A stretch of 64,000 bases of DNA, from assembly GCF_003086295.3 (NCBI RefSeq), contig NC_092050.1:154014699-154078698 (forward strand). Reading direction: 5' to 3'. The stretch is from Arachis hypogaea. Lineage: Eukaryota > Streptophyta > Magnoliopsida > Fabales > Fabaceae. Of the stretch, positions 34,609 to 45,184 are shown piece after piece. The first letter of the stretch is position 1. Every line of letters starts with the position of its first letter. The notes under the pieces are model-generated. The model was not told the origin of the DNA. It saw only the letters and a list, made by a program, of their open reading frames with translations, and did no database searches. A program made the translations under genes and the position numbers.

Positions 34609-36381
34609 TCAAATAATCTTCTGCACAAATTCTTGAAAAGCATTGTGGACAGAGCAGTGACCTATAAGCAATTTCACAGTGGTGGCATCTGCAGAAAAAC
34701 CTTTGTCTTTCATAATCTGAAGATATTTTATTGACTTCGGAACATCATTTTGTCGCAGTAATCCACGGACGAAGACATTATATGTGCAGGAATTTGGCAG
34801 GCAGCCATCCTCTTCCATATTGATCAGTAACTCTTCAGCATTAACCAAAAGTCCTTCCCTACAAAGGCCTTGGATCATTATTGTATAAGTATATACATCA
34901 GGCTTCAAGCCTTTTGCTGGCAGACAGGAGAAGAGTTCACGTGCATCATTTAGTTTTCCAGCTTGGCACATCCCATTCATCACCACACTATAAATTACAA
35001 TACCAAGATCCAAATTATTCTTCTCCATTTCTCTAAATAACGATATTGCATCAGAAGACAAATGGCATTTGAATAGGCCATCCAATAGAATCCCACAGGT
35101 CAGTAGATCAGGCTGTTGACCAAACTTGTGCATTGTAAAAAACAATTCTTTAGCAGCTAAAGGTTTACCCACTCTGCAAAATCCACCGATAAGAGTATTC
35201 CAAGTCGAATCATTCATATTTAATCCTTTATTGATCATTTCATCCAAGAGATAAATAGCCCAATCAATCCTTTTGATCTTGCACCACCCGTGAATTAATG
35301 ACGCATAAGTCGTAACGTCTGGTAGGCATCCCTTGTGAACCATGAAATCAAATACTTTCATGGCCTCCTCCATTTGACTTAGGAAACAACAACCAGCAAT
35401 CATTGAGTTATAGGTAACAACAGTAGGCTCCTTTCCCATTCGAACCATTTGACCAAGTATGGCTCTAGCACTTGAAATCTTTCCCTCCTTACAAAGAGCA
35501 TCCACTAAAATATTAAAAGTACGCATATCCGGCATAATTCCCTTTTGTTTCCTCTCGCTCAGTAAGGACACAGCCTCTTGCCATCTGTTGAAAGTACACA
35601 GTCCTTGAATCAAGCAATTGTAAGTGATAGTATCGGGTTGTAAACCTTTCGTTGTCATTTCGGAGAATAGACTCAAAGCCTCAGAAACCAGCCCATCCTT
35701 GCAAAGACTATCCACAATTGTGCTATAACTTGCAACATCAACACTTGGTTTGCGGTTTCTTGTTTCCGTCTTCCTTAGAATGGCAATGGCAGCAGGGGTG
35801 TTGCCGATCTTGCACAATCCATTTATAATTGTTCCAAACGTGTGGGAGTCGGGTTGATATCCCAAGTAATCCATGTGGTCAAGAAACCAAATAGCATAAT
35901 CCACATTGCCTTCAATACAAAGACCATTAACAATGGTGTTAAATGTGACCACATCGGGCTCCAAGCCGATTTTGAACATCATCCCCACGACAGAGAAGGC
36001 AAAGGGAGTGTGGTTCAAACGGCACAGACAATTGACGACAATATTGAGTGTATAGATATCAGATTTGAGTCGTAAGGAGAACAAGTGTTTGATTAACGAA
36101 ATGGCAGCTGTGTAATGCTTCATCTTAACAATAGAGCTAAACAAAAAGTTAAAGTCATTCACGCATGGCAAAGGATTCATGGAAACCATTTTGTCAAAGA
36201 GATGCAAAGCAGAATCAAGGTTTTGGAGATTCCTAATAGAATCTACGAGAAGGGGTCTGTCCTTGATGGCATCAATATCAGTGGGAAAAAGGAAGGGTTT
36301 GGGATGAGAAAGAGTACCAAATTGAGATTGAGATTGCTGCCGAAAGAAACGCAGAGAAGTTGTGGTTGATGAACGCAACAT
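34609..36381 (-). CDS. PPR-B: P-class PPR protein, Rf-like, sister of PPR-A
   Basis: Intronless, 590 aa, same start (MLRSST) and same 14-motif layout as PPR-A: motifs start at residues 74, 109, 144, 179, 216, 251, 286, 321, 356, 391, 426, 461, 496 and 531. By hand alignment it differs from PPR-A at about 33 residues, six of them at the fifth or last residue of a motif (250, 290, 320, 355, 425, 460), the positions that choose the RNA base. The upstream in-frame ATG of PPR-A is CTG here, supporting the MLRSS start. The presequence looks mitochondrial. It is open throughout and likely functional. Confidence 0.93.
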   Translation of the reverse strand: MLRSSTTTSLRFFRQQSQSQFGTLSHPKPFLFPTDIDAIKDRPLLVDSIRNLQNLDSALHLFDKMVSMNPLPCVNDFNFLFSSIVKMKHYTAAISLIKHLFSLRLKSDIYTLNIVVNCLCRLNHTPFAFSVVGMMFKIGLEPDVVTFNTIVNGLCIEGNVDYAIWFLDHMDYLGYQPDSHTFGTIINGLCKIGNTPAAIAILRKTETRNRKPSVDVASYSTIVDSLCKDGLVSEALSLFSEMTTKGLQPDTITYNCLIQGLCTFNRWQEAVSLLSERKQKGIMPDMRTFNILVDALCKEGKISSARAILGQMVRMGKEPTVVTYNSMIAGCCFLSQMEEAMKVFDFMVHKGCLPDVTTYASLIHGWCKIKRIDWAIYLLDEMINKGLNMNDSTWNTLIGGFCRVGKPLAAKELFFTMHKFGQQPDLLTCGILLDGLFKCHLSSDAISLFREMEKNNLDLGIVIYSVVMNGMCQAGKLNDARELFSCLPAKGLKPDVYTYTIMIQGLCREGLLVNAEELLINMEEDGCLPNSCTYNVFVRGLLRQNDVPKSIKYLQIMKDKGFSADATTVKLLIGHCSVHNAFQEFVQKII

Positions 36382-36384
36382 GAG

Positions 36385-36835
36385 CGAGGAGTGAATAGTG
36401 ATGAGGGTTTCTGGGAGATGAAGCAGTCGCCAGTGAGCACACCAACTACGCTCGCCACAATGTTGTGATTACTTGTGAAGTTCATGGCGATTTGTATGGG
36501 GAGTGTAAAACATTTTATGTAATTATCTAGTTCTTTTAAGGCATAAATCCATGTGCAGTTGAAGCTCATAGCCAATACTTGTGTCTTTTTTTTTTCAAAG
36601 ATAGTATCATAGTAAGTTATATTTCATTCATTATTGAAAAATGAAATATAAAGGTATTTAAGTAGGAGAGCATAATAAAATATGGGGATTTCTTAAAATA
36701 ATATACTAAGGTATTCATCCAATGGTGCATGGTCGAAAAACGAAGAAAAATCTTAAAGAAAAAAAATGATAAATCAAATTGAATGAAACTAATAATTTGT
36801 CTAATAGAGATGACAATCTAAATGGAGAGTGTTTT
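36385..36835. other. PPR-B upstream region and AT-rich spacer
   Basis: About 200 bp upstream of PPR-B match the PPR-A upstream region, ending near 36580. Beyond that similarity to the first block is lost, which marks the right edge of the duplicated block. No gene seen. Confidence 0.6.
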
Positions 36836-36839
36836 GGAT

Positions 36840-37450
36840 TTCACGGAGCAACTTGACAGAACTTGCTAGTAGAATCTTCAAAAATTAACTGGTTGCGAGC
36901 TTTTTAGCAGTTTCGACAAATGATGGCAAGCAATTGACGATTACGGTCATCATTTTTCAACGGGTTAAACATCTCTTTTGATGCAGTCTACCATGTCCAA
37001 AAGTTGTTAGGGTTCTGAGGAGAAAGACAGTCACAAACATAACTATGAGACCATACTTCTTTAATTCTAGAGCAATCAATCAAACAATGAGTGATTGTTT
37101 CTGTTACTTTATGACAGCAGGGGCATATTGGTGATATATATGGGATGCGGTGGTGAATCTGAGCAAGCACCAGAAGTCAACCATGGAGAGCTTTCCAGAT
37201 AAATAGCTTAATTTTGTGAGGCAACTTCAACTTCCATAGATCAATCCACAGCTTTTTCTGCAGCATATAATTCGGGCAAAGCTCTAGAGGCGGATGGTAA
37301 AATAAATAGCCAATCTGTATCATATTGCTTGGATAAAATCCTGTCTGCAACGTCTTGAAAAAATAATTCTTGAATGAGATTCTGATTCCAATTTCTATTT
37401 TCAGTAATTAGATCTTTAACTCTTGGAACCAATTCAGAAATAGTCTATAT
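36840..37450 (-). pseudogene. LINE (non-LTR retrotransposon) remnant, zinc-binding region after RT
   Basis: Two minus-strand fragments, 37432-37241 (VPRVKDLITENRNWNQNLIQ) and 37170-36988 (ICPCCHKVTETITHCLIDCS), match the spacing and Cys/His pattern of the zf-RVT region that follows reverse transcriptase in plant LINEs. Further along is a WKARN-like motif (about 36890) with stops. RT, endonuclease and tail are absent. Confidence 0.75.
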
Positions 37451-38026
37451 ATTTTTGGCATGTCAGAAATCACCTTTTTTTTTTCCTACGGTATCTTTCA
37501 ACTTGATAAGATAAGAACTAATTTATCGCAAATTTGACAAAAACTAATTTATTGCAAAGTTTAACTCCATTTAAGAATTTGTCAATAACTAATGGGTTGC
37601 TGTATATATGAATGATATATGATTTTACATTATTAAGCTTTGGTTGGTATATGAATAGGCCAGCCTTCTCCAAAAATTAAGAAATGAATCCAATTCAATG
37701 CTCACAAACTATCATATCATAAGTTTTACCTTGCTCCGTAAAAATCCACATCAATGAAGCTTGAAACAAACTAGACTAGAATAACACAATGCATAACCTT
37801 CTCAAGAAGGACATTCTTGCTCTGCTGTGGCCAATTTACAAACAAAGAGGAACATGGAAGAATCAGTTTCATATTCTTCAGAAAGTCCAGACAAACTTAT
37901 CCCAATCCAAAGCCTCAAAATTAAACAACCAAATAATACAGAATATATCTACGCACGTAACAACTAAAAGCCTAAAACATCAAATTATCGATTGAAATAA
38001 TAAACTAATAGGTTATATTGATATAT
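37451..38026. other. 3' flank of PPR-C, homologous to the PPR-A and PPR-B flanks
   Basis: From about 37610 the sequence matches 10810-11394 but lacks the LTR foldback fragment, so that insertion happened after PPR-C split from the ancestor of PPR-A and PPR-B. No gene. Confidence 0.7.
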
Positions 38027-39820
38027 TCAAGTAATTTTCTGCACAAATTCTTGAAAGGCATTCTCTCCGTTGTGGACAGAGAAGTAATCTATAAGCAATT
38101 TCACAGTGGTAGCATCTGCGGAAAAACCTTTGTCTTTCATAATCTGAAGACATTTTATTGATTTCGGAACATCATTTTGTCGCAGTAATCCTTGGACGAA
38201 GACATTATATGTGCAGGAATTCGGCAGGCAGCCATCCTCTTCCATATTCATTAGTAACTCTTCAGCATCAACCACAAGTCCTTCCCTACATAGACCTTGG
38301 ATCATTATTGTATAAGTATATACATCACGTTTCAAGCCTTTTGCTGGAAGACAAGAGAAGAGTTCCCACGCATCATTTAGTTTTCCAGCATTGCACATCC
38401 CATCGAGCACCACATTGTAAATTTCAATATCAAGATCCAAATTATTCTTCTCTATTTCTCTAAATAATGATATTGCATCAGAAAACAAATGGAATTTGAA
38501 TAGGCCATCCAATATAATCCGACAGGTCGGTACATTAGGATGTTGACCAAACTTGTGCATTGTAAAAAACAATTCTTTAGCAGCTATCGGTTTCCCCCCT
38601 CTGCAAAATCCATCAATAAGGGCAGTCCAAGTAACAACATTCAGATTTAGTCCTTTATTGATCATTTCTTCCAAAAGATAAATAGCCTTGTTAATCCTTT
38701 TGATCTTGCACCACCCGTGGATTAACGACGTATAAGTCCTAACATTTGGTAGGCATCCCTTGTGAACCATCAAATCAAATACTTTCTTGGCCTCCTCAAT
38801 TTGACTTAGTAAACAATAACCAGCAATCATTGAGTTATAGGTGACAACATCAGGCTCCTCGCCCATTCGTACCATCTGACCAAGTATGGCTCTAGCACTG
38901 GAAATCTTCCCCTCTTTACAAAGAGCATCCACTAAAATATTAAAAGTATATGTATCCGGCATAATTCCCTTTTGCTTCCTCTCACTGAGTAAAGACGCAG
39001 CCTCTTGCCATCTGCTGAAAGTACAGAGTCCTTGAATCAAGCTATTGTAAGTGATAGTATCGGGTTGAAGACCTTTCGTTGTCATTTCGGAGAATAGACT
39101 CAAAGCCTCAGATACCAGCCCATCCTTGCAAAGGCTATCCACAATTGTGCTATAACCCGTAACATCAACACTTGGTTTGCACTTTCTTGTTTCTGCCTTC
39201 CTTAGAATGCCAATGGCAGCAGGGATTTTGCCAATCTTGCACAATCCATTTATAATTGCTCCAAAGGTGCGGCTGTTGGGTTGATACCCCATGTTATCCA
39301 TGTGGTCAGCTAACCATATAGCAAGATCCACATTGCCTTCAATACAAAGACCATTAACAATGGCGGTAAATGTGACCACATCGGGCTCCAAGCCGATTTT
39401 GAACATCATCCCCACCACAGAGAAGGCAAAGGGAGTGTGATTCAAACGGCACAGACAATTGACAACAATACTGAGAGTAAATGTATCAGATTTGAGTCCT
39501 AAGGAGAACACGTGTTTGATTAAAGAAATGGCGACTGTGTAATGCTTCATCTTAACAATAGAGCCAAACAAAAGGTTGAAGTCCTTCACACATGGCAAAG
39601 GATTCATGGAAAGCATTTGCTGAAAAAGATGCAAAGCAGGATCAAGGTTTTGGAGATTCCTAATAGAATTAATGAGATAGGTTCCGTCCTTGATGGCATG
39701 AATATGAGTGGAATAAGAGAGGGAAGTGCGAAGAAGGAAGGGTTTGGGACGGGAAAGAGTACCTAACTGATTTTGCTGCCAAAAGAGACGCAGAGAAGTT
39801 CTAGTTGATGAACGCAACAT
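38027..39820 (-). CDS. PPR-C: P-class PPR protein, Rf-like, more divergent paralogue
   Basis: Intronless frame of 597 codons from the shared MLRSST Met; a further in-frame ATG lies at 39862. The motif layout is as in PPR-A and PPR-B, with an N-terminus rich in Arg/Ser. It differs from both at many specificity positions, for example T/N in the third motif (VVTFTAIVNGLC), T instead of A in VRTYTSLIHGWC, T in VVTWTALIDGFC and N in IEIYNVVLDGMC. The C-terminus carries GENAFQEF, shared with the relic at 4267, which suggests the relic is closer to this lineage. Open throughout, likely functional, probably mitochondrial. Confidence 0.93.
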   Translation of the reverse strand: MLRSSTRTSLRLFWQQNQLGTLSRPKPFLLRTSLSYSTHIHAIKDGTYLINSIRNLQNLDPALHLFQQMLSMNPLPCVKDFNLLFGSIVKMKHYTVAISLIKHVFSLGLKSDTFTLSIVVNCLCRLNHTPFAFSVVGMMFKIGLEPDVVTFTAIVNGLCIEGNVDLAIWLADHMDNMGYQPNSRTFGAIINGLCKIGKIPAAIGILRKAETRKCKPSVDVTGYSTIVDSLCKDGLVSEALSLFSEMTTKGLQPDTITYNSLIQGLCTFSRWQEAASLLSERKQKGIMPDTYTFNILVDALCKEGKISSARAILGQMVRMGEEPDVVTYNSMIAGYCLLSQIEEAKKVFDLMVHKGCLPNVRTYTSLIHGWCKIKRINKAIYLLEEMINKGLNLNVVTWTALIDGFCRGGKPIAAKELFFTMHKFGQHPNVPTCRIILDGLFKFHLFSDAISLFREIEKNNLDLDIEIYNVVLDGMCNAGKLNDAWELFSCLPAKGLKRDVYTYTIMIQGLCREGLVVDAEELLMNMEEDGCLPNSCTYNVFVQGLLRQNDVPKSIKCLQIMKDKGFSADATTVKLLIDYFSVHNGENAFQEFVQKIT

Positions 39821-39904
39821 GAGCGATGATTGATGAGGGTTTCTGCAAGATGAAGTACTCACCAGTGATCACACCTGCTACACTCGCCACAAGGTTCTCA
39901 ACTC

Positions 39905-40456
39905 AAGTCCATGGCGGTTTTAAGGTAAAAGTCTAATTATATTTTATATAATCGTTTAATTATATGTATTGTTTTAAATAATTATTCAAATAATTAATAT
40001 AATATAATTATTTTTGTTAATATATTATTACATAATTAGATACAATTCAAAATTATTTTATACTTATCAAAATTACAAACTTATTTGAGTGTTATTAACT
40101 TATTAAGTCATTTTTATTTATTTTTTAGTGTATTGGACAAAATTTTAATAATAAAAATATTTTTAATATTATAAATAAATAAAAAATATTTTTATATCGT
40201 TGTATTTAAATATAATTGTTAAACAAAAATATATTTTTTCATGAAATATTTAAATATAAAATTATTTTTATTTTTTTTAAAAAATTAAAAAAATCTTTTT
40301 GTAACACCTCACCCAAACAAACTCTAAATACATTTCATTTAAAACTAGAACACTAAATTATTTCGCAAAATAATAAAATTTTTCTAGAAACTTAGGATAC
40401 CTCTTTTAATTACTCTATCCAAAACATCCTTAATTAATAATTACTTTTTTATTTAT
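39905..40456. other. AT-rich spacer upstream of PPR-C
   Basis: No gene or clear element seen; very AT-rich. Confidence 0.6.
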
Positions 40457-40683
40457 TTTTGGTTGCCTACAATATTTTATTTTTTATTTTTATAAATTAA
40501 ATAAATGTAATAATTACCGAAGTAAATAAACTAATATCTATTAATATTTTTTATTATCTTCAAGGTATTTGAACTCAGGTTTAAGGGTTTGTCGCTGGCC
40601 AATGGGTTGCTAAGCGAGATTCGAACCCCCGACACTTGTTTAAGCAGACAAGTGAGCTGACCACTTGACCAACCTAAGTTGAT
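40457..40683 (-). mobile_element. tRNA-like SINE with 16-bp target duplication
   Basis: The 227-bp body is flanked by TTACTTTTTTATTTAT at 40441-40456 and 40684-40699. On the minus strand the head reads like a tRNA: box A ttggtcaagtgg, a possible anticodon arm, then box B ggggttcgaatctc. The target duplication and the non-tRNA tail exclude an ordinary tRNA gene. Confidence 0.88.
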
Positions 40684-40699
40684 TTACTTTTTTATTTAT

Positions 40700-41133
40700 A
40701 GTAAAAAGGTATTTTTAGAATTACAAGTAAATGATAAAAGTTTTAGGGTTTTGTTAGACAATGATTTTTGTGAACAATGGGCTTTAAAATTGGTCCAATA
40801 AAGTAAAAAAATACTCCACTATTAGGATAATCATTCACACACCTAATGAATTGAACATCCACCCATTATTAACTATGCATGAGTAAACCGAATCAAAAGG
40901 AATAACCATCCAATTAAAAATAATGAACATAATCATCTGCATACCTATTAAACTGAACATCCGACATATATATTGTTCACATTGTTTAGTATTCTTATTG
41001 CTTACTTATACTTTTCCAAAGTGTTATGCTTCTACTACAAGTAGTTTTATATATAAATGAAACTGATCTCAAGTTCTCAACTGACCTTGATTTTTTGCTT
41101 CAAAGATTTACAAGATGATAATAGCATTTAGCC
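40700..41133. other. spacer between SINE and YSL-C
   Basis: No gene seen. The last ~100 bp are the YSL-C 3' flank. Confidence 0.55.
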
Positions 41134-44126
41134 TTAGCTCCCTAAGAAAGCATCAACCCTCTCATTTGTGGCCCTTGACAAGAACTTCATACAAATAGGT
41201 GGCTTAATTCCAGCAAGGGCAAGAACTGAATCTGGCTGAGTCCATATTCCTTCACCACATATCAAACCAGAAGCTACAGCTGCTCCCAAAGTATCTGCTT
41301 TGGCCTTGTTAATCTTTTCCCACACAAACAATATCAAACTTCCAACACACATTTCAATGGCAAAGTATGGTCCTATGTAGAAAGGAATGGCCATTGTCAT
41401 TGGAACTGGTATAAACCTCCCTTTCTTACCCAAGAGATCTTTGATCAAGTTTATTATAATGGCAGAACCAAAGAGAACATAAGAAAGCAATAAGCAATTC
41501 TTTGGTAGAATCTTAAAGCCTTATACTCCTAATACTGCCATGTTCCGAAAAACCAATGCATATGGGGCAGGGTATTCACTTGTAACTGTCCCAAGGTCAG
41601 GAAATGCATTGTAGAAAATCCAGAAGACACAAGGAGAAACTACACAACCCATGGTTGTACCAATTACTTGGCTTACAAACATGGAGCGAGGCGAAGCAAG
41701 GGTGAGGAGCCAGTCTTAAAATCCTGTGTAAGGTCAGAGGCTGTGGAAACAATGTTCATCATCACTCCACAAGATGCAAGGCCAGCTAGAACTCCACCGT
41801 GCGACGAACCTGCCCATGCTCCAATTGTGAAGATAGCAATATTTCCATATGTGGATGCCAGTGACCAATCTGTTAGGCCTCAACCATAAGCATTGCAGAA
41901 TGCCAATGTTGGAGCAGTGAGGTAGATAACAAGTATGTAATACCATTTTAGTTGGTGAAAGATATGGGGCAAAGTGGCTATGGAAATGGCAGCAATAGCA
42001 ACATAGCCTCCAACTGCGAACCATGTTGGAATCTGATCTTTAAGAAAGAGTTCAGTGCGGCACTGATCATCATAAGATTGCTTAAGACTCAAGGAAGAGT
42101 CCTGATCATCAACAGGAAGAACATTTTTCCCTTTGTTTGTGTCGGATATGAGAATACAAACCGAAGAAGGTATGAGTTATCACTTTGAAGAAGTTATATA
42201 AACCATCTCTAAGGATCATGCCTATGGATATAAATACCTGAGATCAAGGTGTAAGGTAATCCAATTAGTTGATAGACCTCACTCAATTCCATTGAAAGAA
42301 TGCTAGTGGGACTAGAGGTTCTTTACAACCGGAAACTTACCCTATAACCTTGGATTCCATGAAGGCTTCCACCACCAAGGTCCTTAGGATACCAATCACC
42401 TTCTTTGTTCTCTATGATTGACCACATTATCCCCCAAGAAAAAATTCCTCCAAGGAGCACTGATATATTTATGATGTAGGGGCAAATCATTCCCACTCCA
42501 ATGTAGGTTACTGAGAAATCAAAGTAAAACCTGAAAACAAGTGGAGATTGGATTAATAACTCTCTAATTGAGGATAGATTATGCAGTTCTCATGTTGAGA
42601 TAAATAAAATTGATCTAAAATGAAGAGGTGTTAGCAATTAGCATACCTGTTCTGATATGCCTTGAGTCCCAGTGAAGGGAAGGCTTGAAATCCACATTGC
42701 TCAGCAGCTGTATAGAACCATTGAAAGAAACCCCAGAAGAAACTGAAACTGAAAAATTTTCCCAATTTCACTTGCTTCCTGAGAAAGAAGAAAAGGACAG
42801 GTGATTAATTTTGGAAATTGAACTTTGATGCTGTTATTTCTAGTAAGCTAAAGTCTTTTGAATTGCCTACTTTGCTAGTTTTGCTCCCTGAGGAGTGTGG
42901 AAGCTGTTGATGAGATGCGCGGTGGCAGCACCACTTGGATATGTCAACTTGAAGTCAATGATCATAACCTGCAATGAAAACATTAGATGCAAAATTCAAT
43001 CAAGACAAGAGTAATGGATACTACAATTAATGTTCCAAGAATTAGGCATACCTTTCTTAAAGGTACAACTGAGAAGAGGCCAAGAAAGCTAGCAACAAAT
43101 AGGAAAGCAATCATCCACCCTAATTTGGGATCCTCAATGAGAATTTTCATTCAGTATTAAAAACAATGATCTGAGATAAGATATAGTATGTTAAAATTTT
43201 TTCTGAGTTGTTACTTGAAGCTGATAGAAAACATCAACTTTTTACTCATCTCACCCAAAAAAGTACAAGAAGGCTATTCTATTATAAGCTTTTAGGTTTA
43301 GGCATTTTCACATAAACAGTCATTTTAATCAGTGATACTACACAATTAAAATGTTTTAACCAGTGCTATCCATACCAAAACAAAATTATTACACTTGAAT
43401 ACATAAATATTTAGATGTACTCTTAACCTTTCTCTTTGAAGATTTTGCTGTAAAGTTTATCTTATTCAAAAAAAAAAAAAAACACTGAACAAGGGAAATT
43501 ATCTCACCATTTTATAAGCAATGAAATTAATAGCCAAGGTCAATAATACATAACTTAGTTTGCTTAAAAATGATACTGAAAATTTGAAAATAACTCATTA
43601 ATTTCTTGTTAATTTTAATGATAAGAAGGACACTGTTAGACTAATCACATATCGAATTTTCAAGGAATGAATGCAATGATGATAGAGTCCAACAACCACT
43701 TTAGAAAGAACGTATATCGCTAAAAACTATGCCAGAGGAAGTAACAACACATGTTTGGATGACTGTGTTCTCCTGTATTGTAAAAGGTTGCCTCAACATT
43801 CCAAACTTTTCTAAGAACTTAGTCCATGTCTTCAAAAAGAAGAACCCAAGAAGGCCTGCTGAGACGTTCAGCGAAGGTATAATACCGGTTGTGAGGTCGA
43901 GCTTCATCACAATGAAGGTGAAGAATAAGCTGAGTGCAATGCTCATGCAAAGGCTCTCGAAGTAAGCTGGTTTCTCCATGATGGCACCACTTTGTGCTGA
44001 AACACCCTCTCCACTAAAACCTCCTCTTCTTTTGGCTTCTTGTCATTTTGTTCGAGTTCATTTTCATCATTTGTATGGTCATGAAGAGATTCAAAACGAC
44101 CCTATCCCGAATCCATTTTTGGCCAT
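41134..44126 (-). pseudogene. YSL-C: old YSL pseudogene with many lesions
   Basis: The six-exon plan is recognisable: exon 1 44126-43718, exon 2 remnant about 43134-43052, 42968-42871, 42778-42647, 42530-42341 and 42237-41134. Lesions: frameshifts in exon 1 (after RAFA), exon 1 donor GT changed to AT at 43717, the first ~80 bp of exon 2 with its acceptor deleted, TGA in the [10 protein letters not shown] motif (about 41880), a 2-bp deletion in FKTGYLTL (about 41713) and TAA in LGVEGF (about 41523). Exon 4 has an in-frame 3-bp deletion. Exons 3 and 5 keep their lengths (98 and 190). It is clearly more diverged from YSL-A than YSL-B is. Confidence 0.93.
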
Positions 44127-44310
44127 TTCTCAGTAGCGACCAAAGGATAGAAGTTGATGAAGAGTGGGAACCAGAGAGAAGAGAAAGGTTGAATTAGTGA
44201 ATGAATGTAGTTGAATTGATTGAAGTAAATCTCGTTTACATATGCTGCACACTTAATGCTATATATATTACTACATGTTGCAGATGTCAAAAGAGGCAAT
44301 ATATATAACT

Positions 44311-44470
44311 GGATTAAAGTTTGAATTTCACTTTAGAGAGTAAAGTTTGATCTTCTACCGTTGAATAGTTTCTCTTTCATATTTATTATTGGTCCCACCT
44401 ATGAAATCAATGGTGAGAGATCACACTTTACTCTCTAAAGTGAAATTCAAACTTTAGAGGATCCAAATCC
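44311..44470. mobile_element. Mutator-type MITE with 9-bp target duplication
   Basis: The 160-bp element runs from GGATTAAAGTTTGAATTTCA to a mirrored end (...gtgaaattcaaactttagag). It is flanked by TATATAACT at 44302-44310 and 44471-44479. A 9-bp duplication points to the Mutator superfamily. It sits about 190 bp upstream of YSL-C. Confidence 0.88.
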
Positions 44471-44479
44471 TATATAACT

Positions 44480-45180
44480 AAACAGATTCTGTTTTAACAG
44501 AATCTTCACTTGGATAAATAGTATTAGTAAGTAAATTATGTCAATTAGTTACTTGTGTTGAACGGAGCCTAATATTAAAAAGCTAGAAGACTAAGAATAT
44601 ATTAAAACACTACCTTCAACTCTGTATTGTTTAGATAGTATAAATTTAAAATGTATACGTGTTGCTTAGAGATATATTATATCATATGTAAATTAATATT
44701 AAACTTAGAAATTAATTTGTAAAAAATATTATACAATATATTTATTTAATTTGGCAATTTATATATAATTTAATAATATTATTCTTCAACAAAAAAATAC
44801 AAAAATATACCATTTTAATATAAATAATAATTGTGCTTAACCGTTACTTTATAACTCAATTGAATAATAATATGAATTAAATTTAACTGATTAAGAAGTT
44901 TAAAATTTTGTTTAGTAGCATATCAAAATAATTTAAATTTTATAACAGTTAATGATAAATGATAATTTAAAATAAAAAAATAATTCAAATTTAATAATTA
45001 TAAAAAGATATACATAAATTAGACTATAAGTAATAAAATTATTCAATTGAAGTTTATTCACCCGATTTCATATAATTATTTTTTATTTTTATGTTTTAAA
45101 TAGTTACTTTTGTTTTCTTTTTTAATCTTTTTTTAGGTTATATTTAAATACTATGGTACAATGATCAAATTATTAGATAA
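44480..45180. other. AT-rich DNA upstream of YSL-C
   Basis: No gene or clear element seen. Confidence 0.55.
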
Positions 45181-45184
45181 AATA

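Noticed and set aside
40557..40683. Possible tRNA gene
   Set aside because: A-box and B-box are present, but the 16-bp target duplication and long tail identify a SINE.
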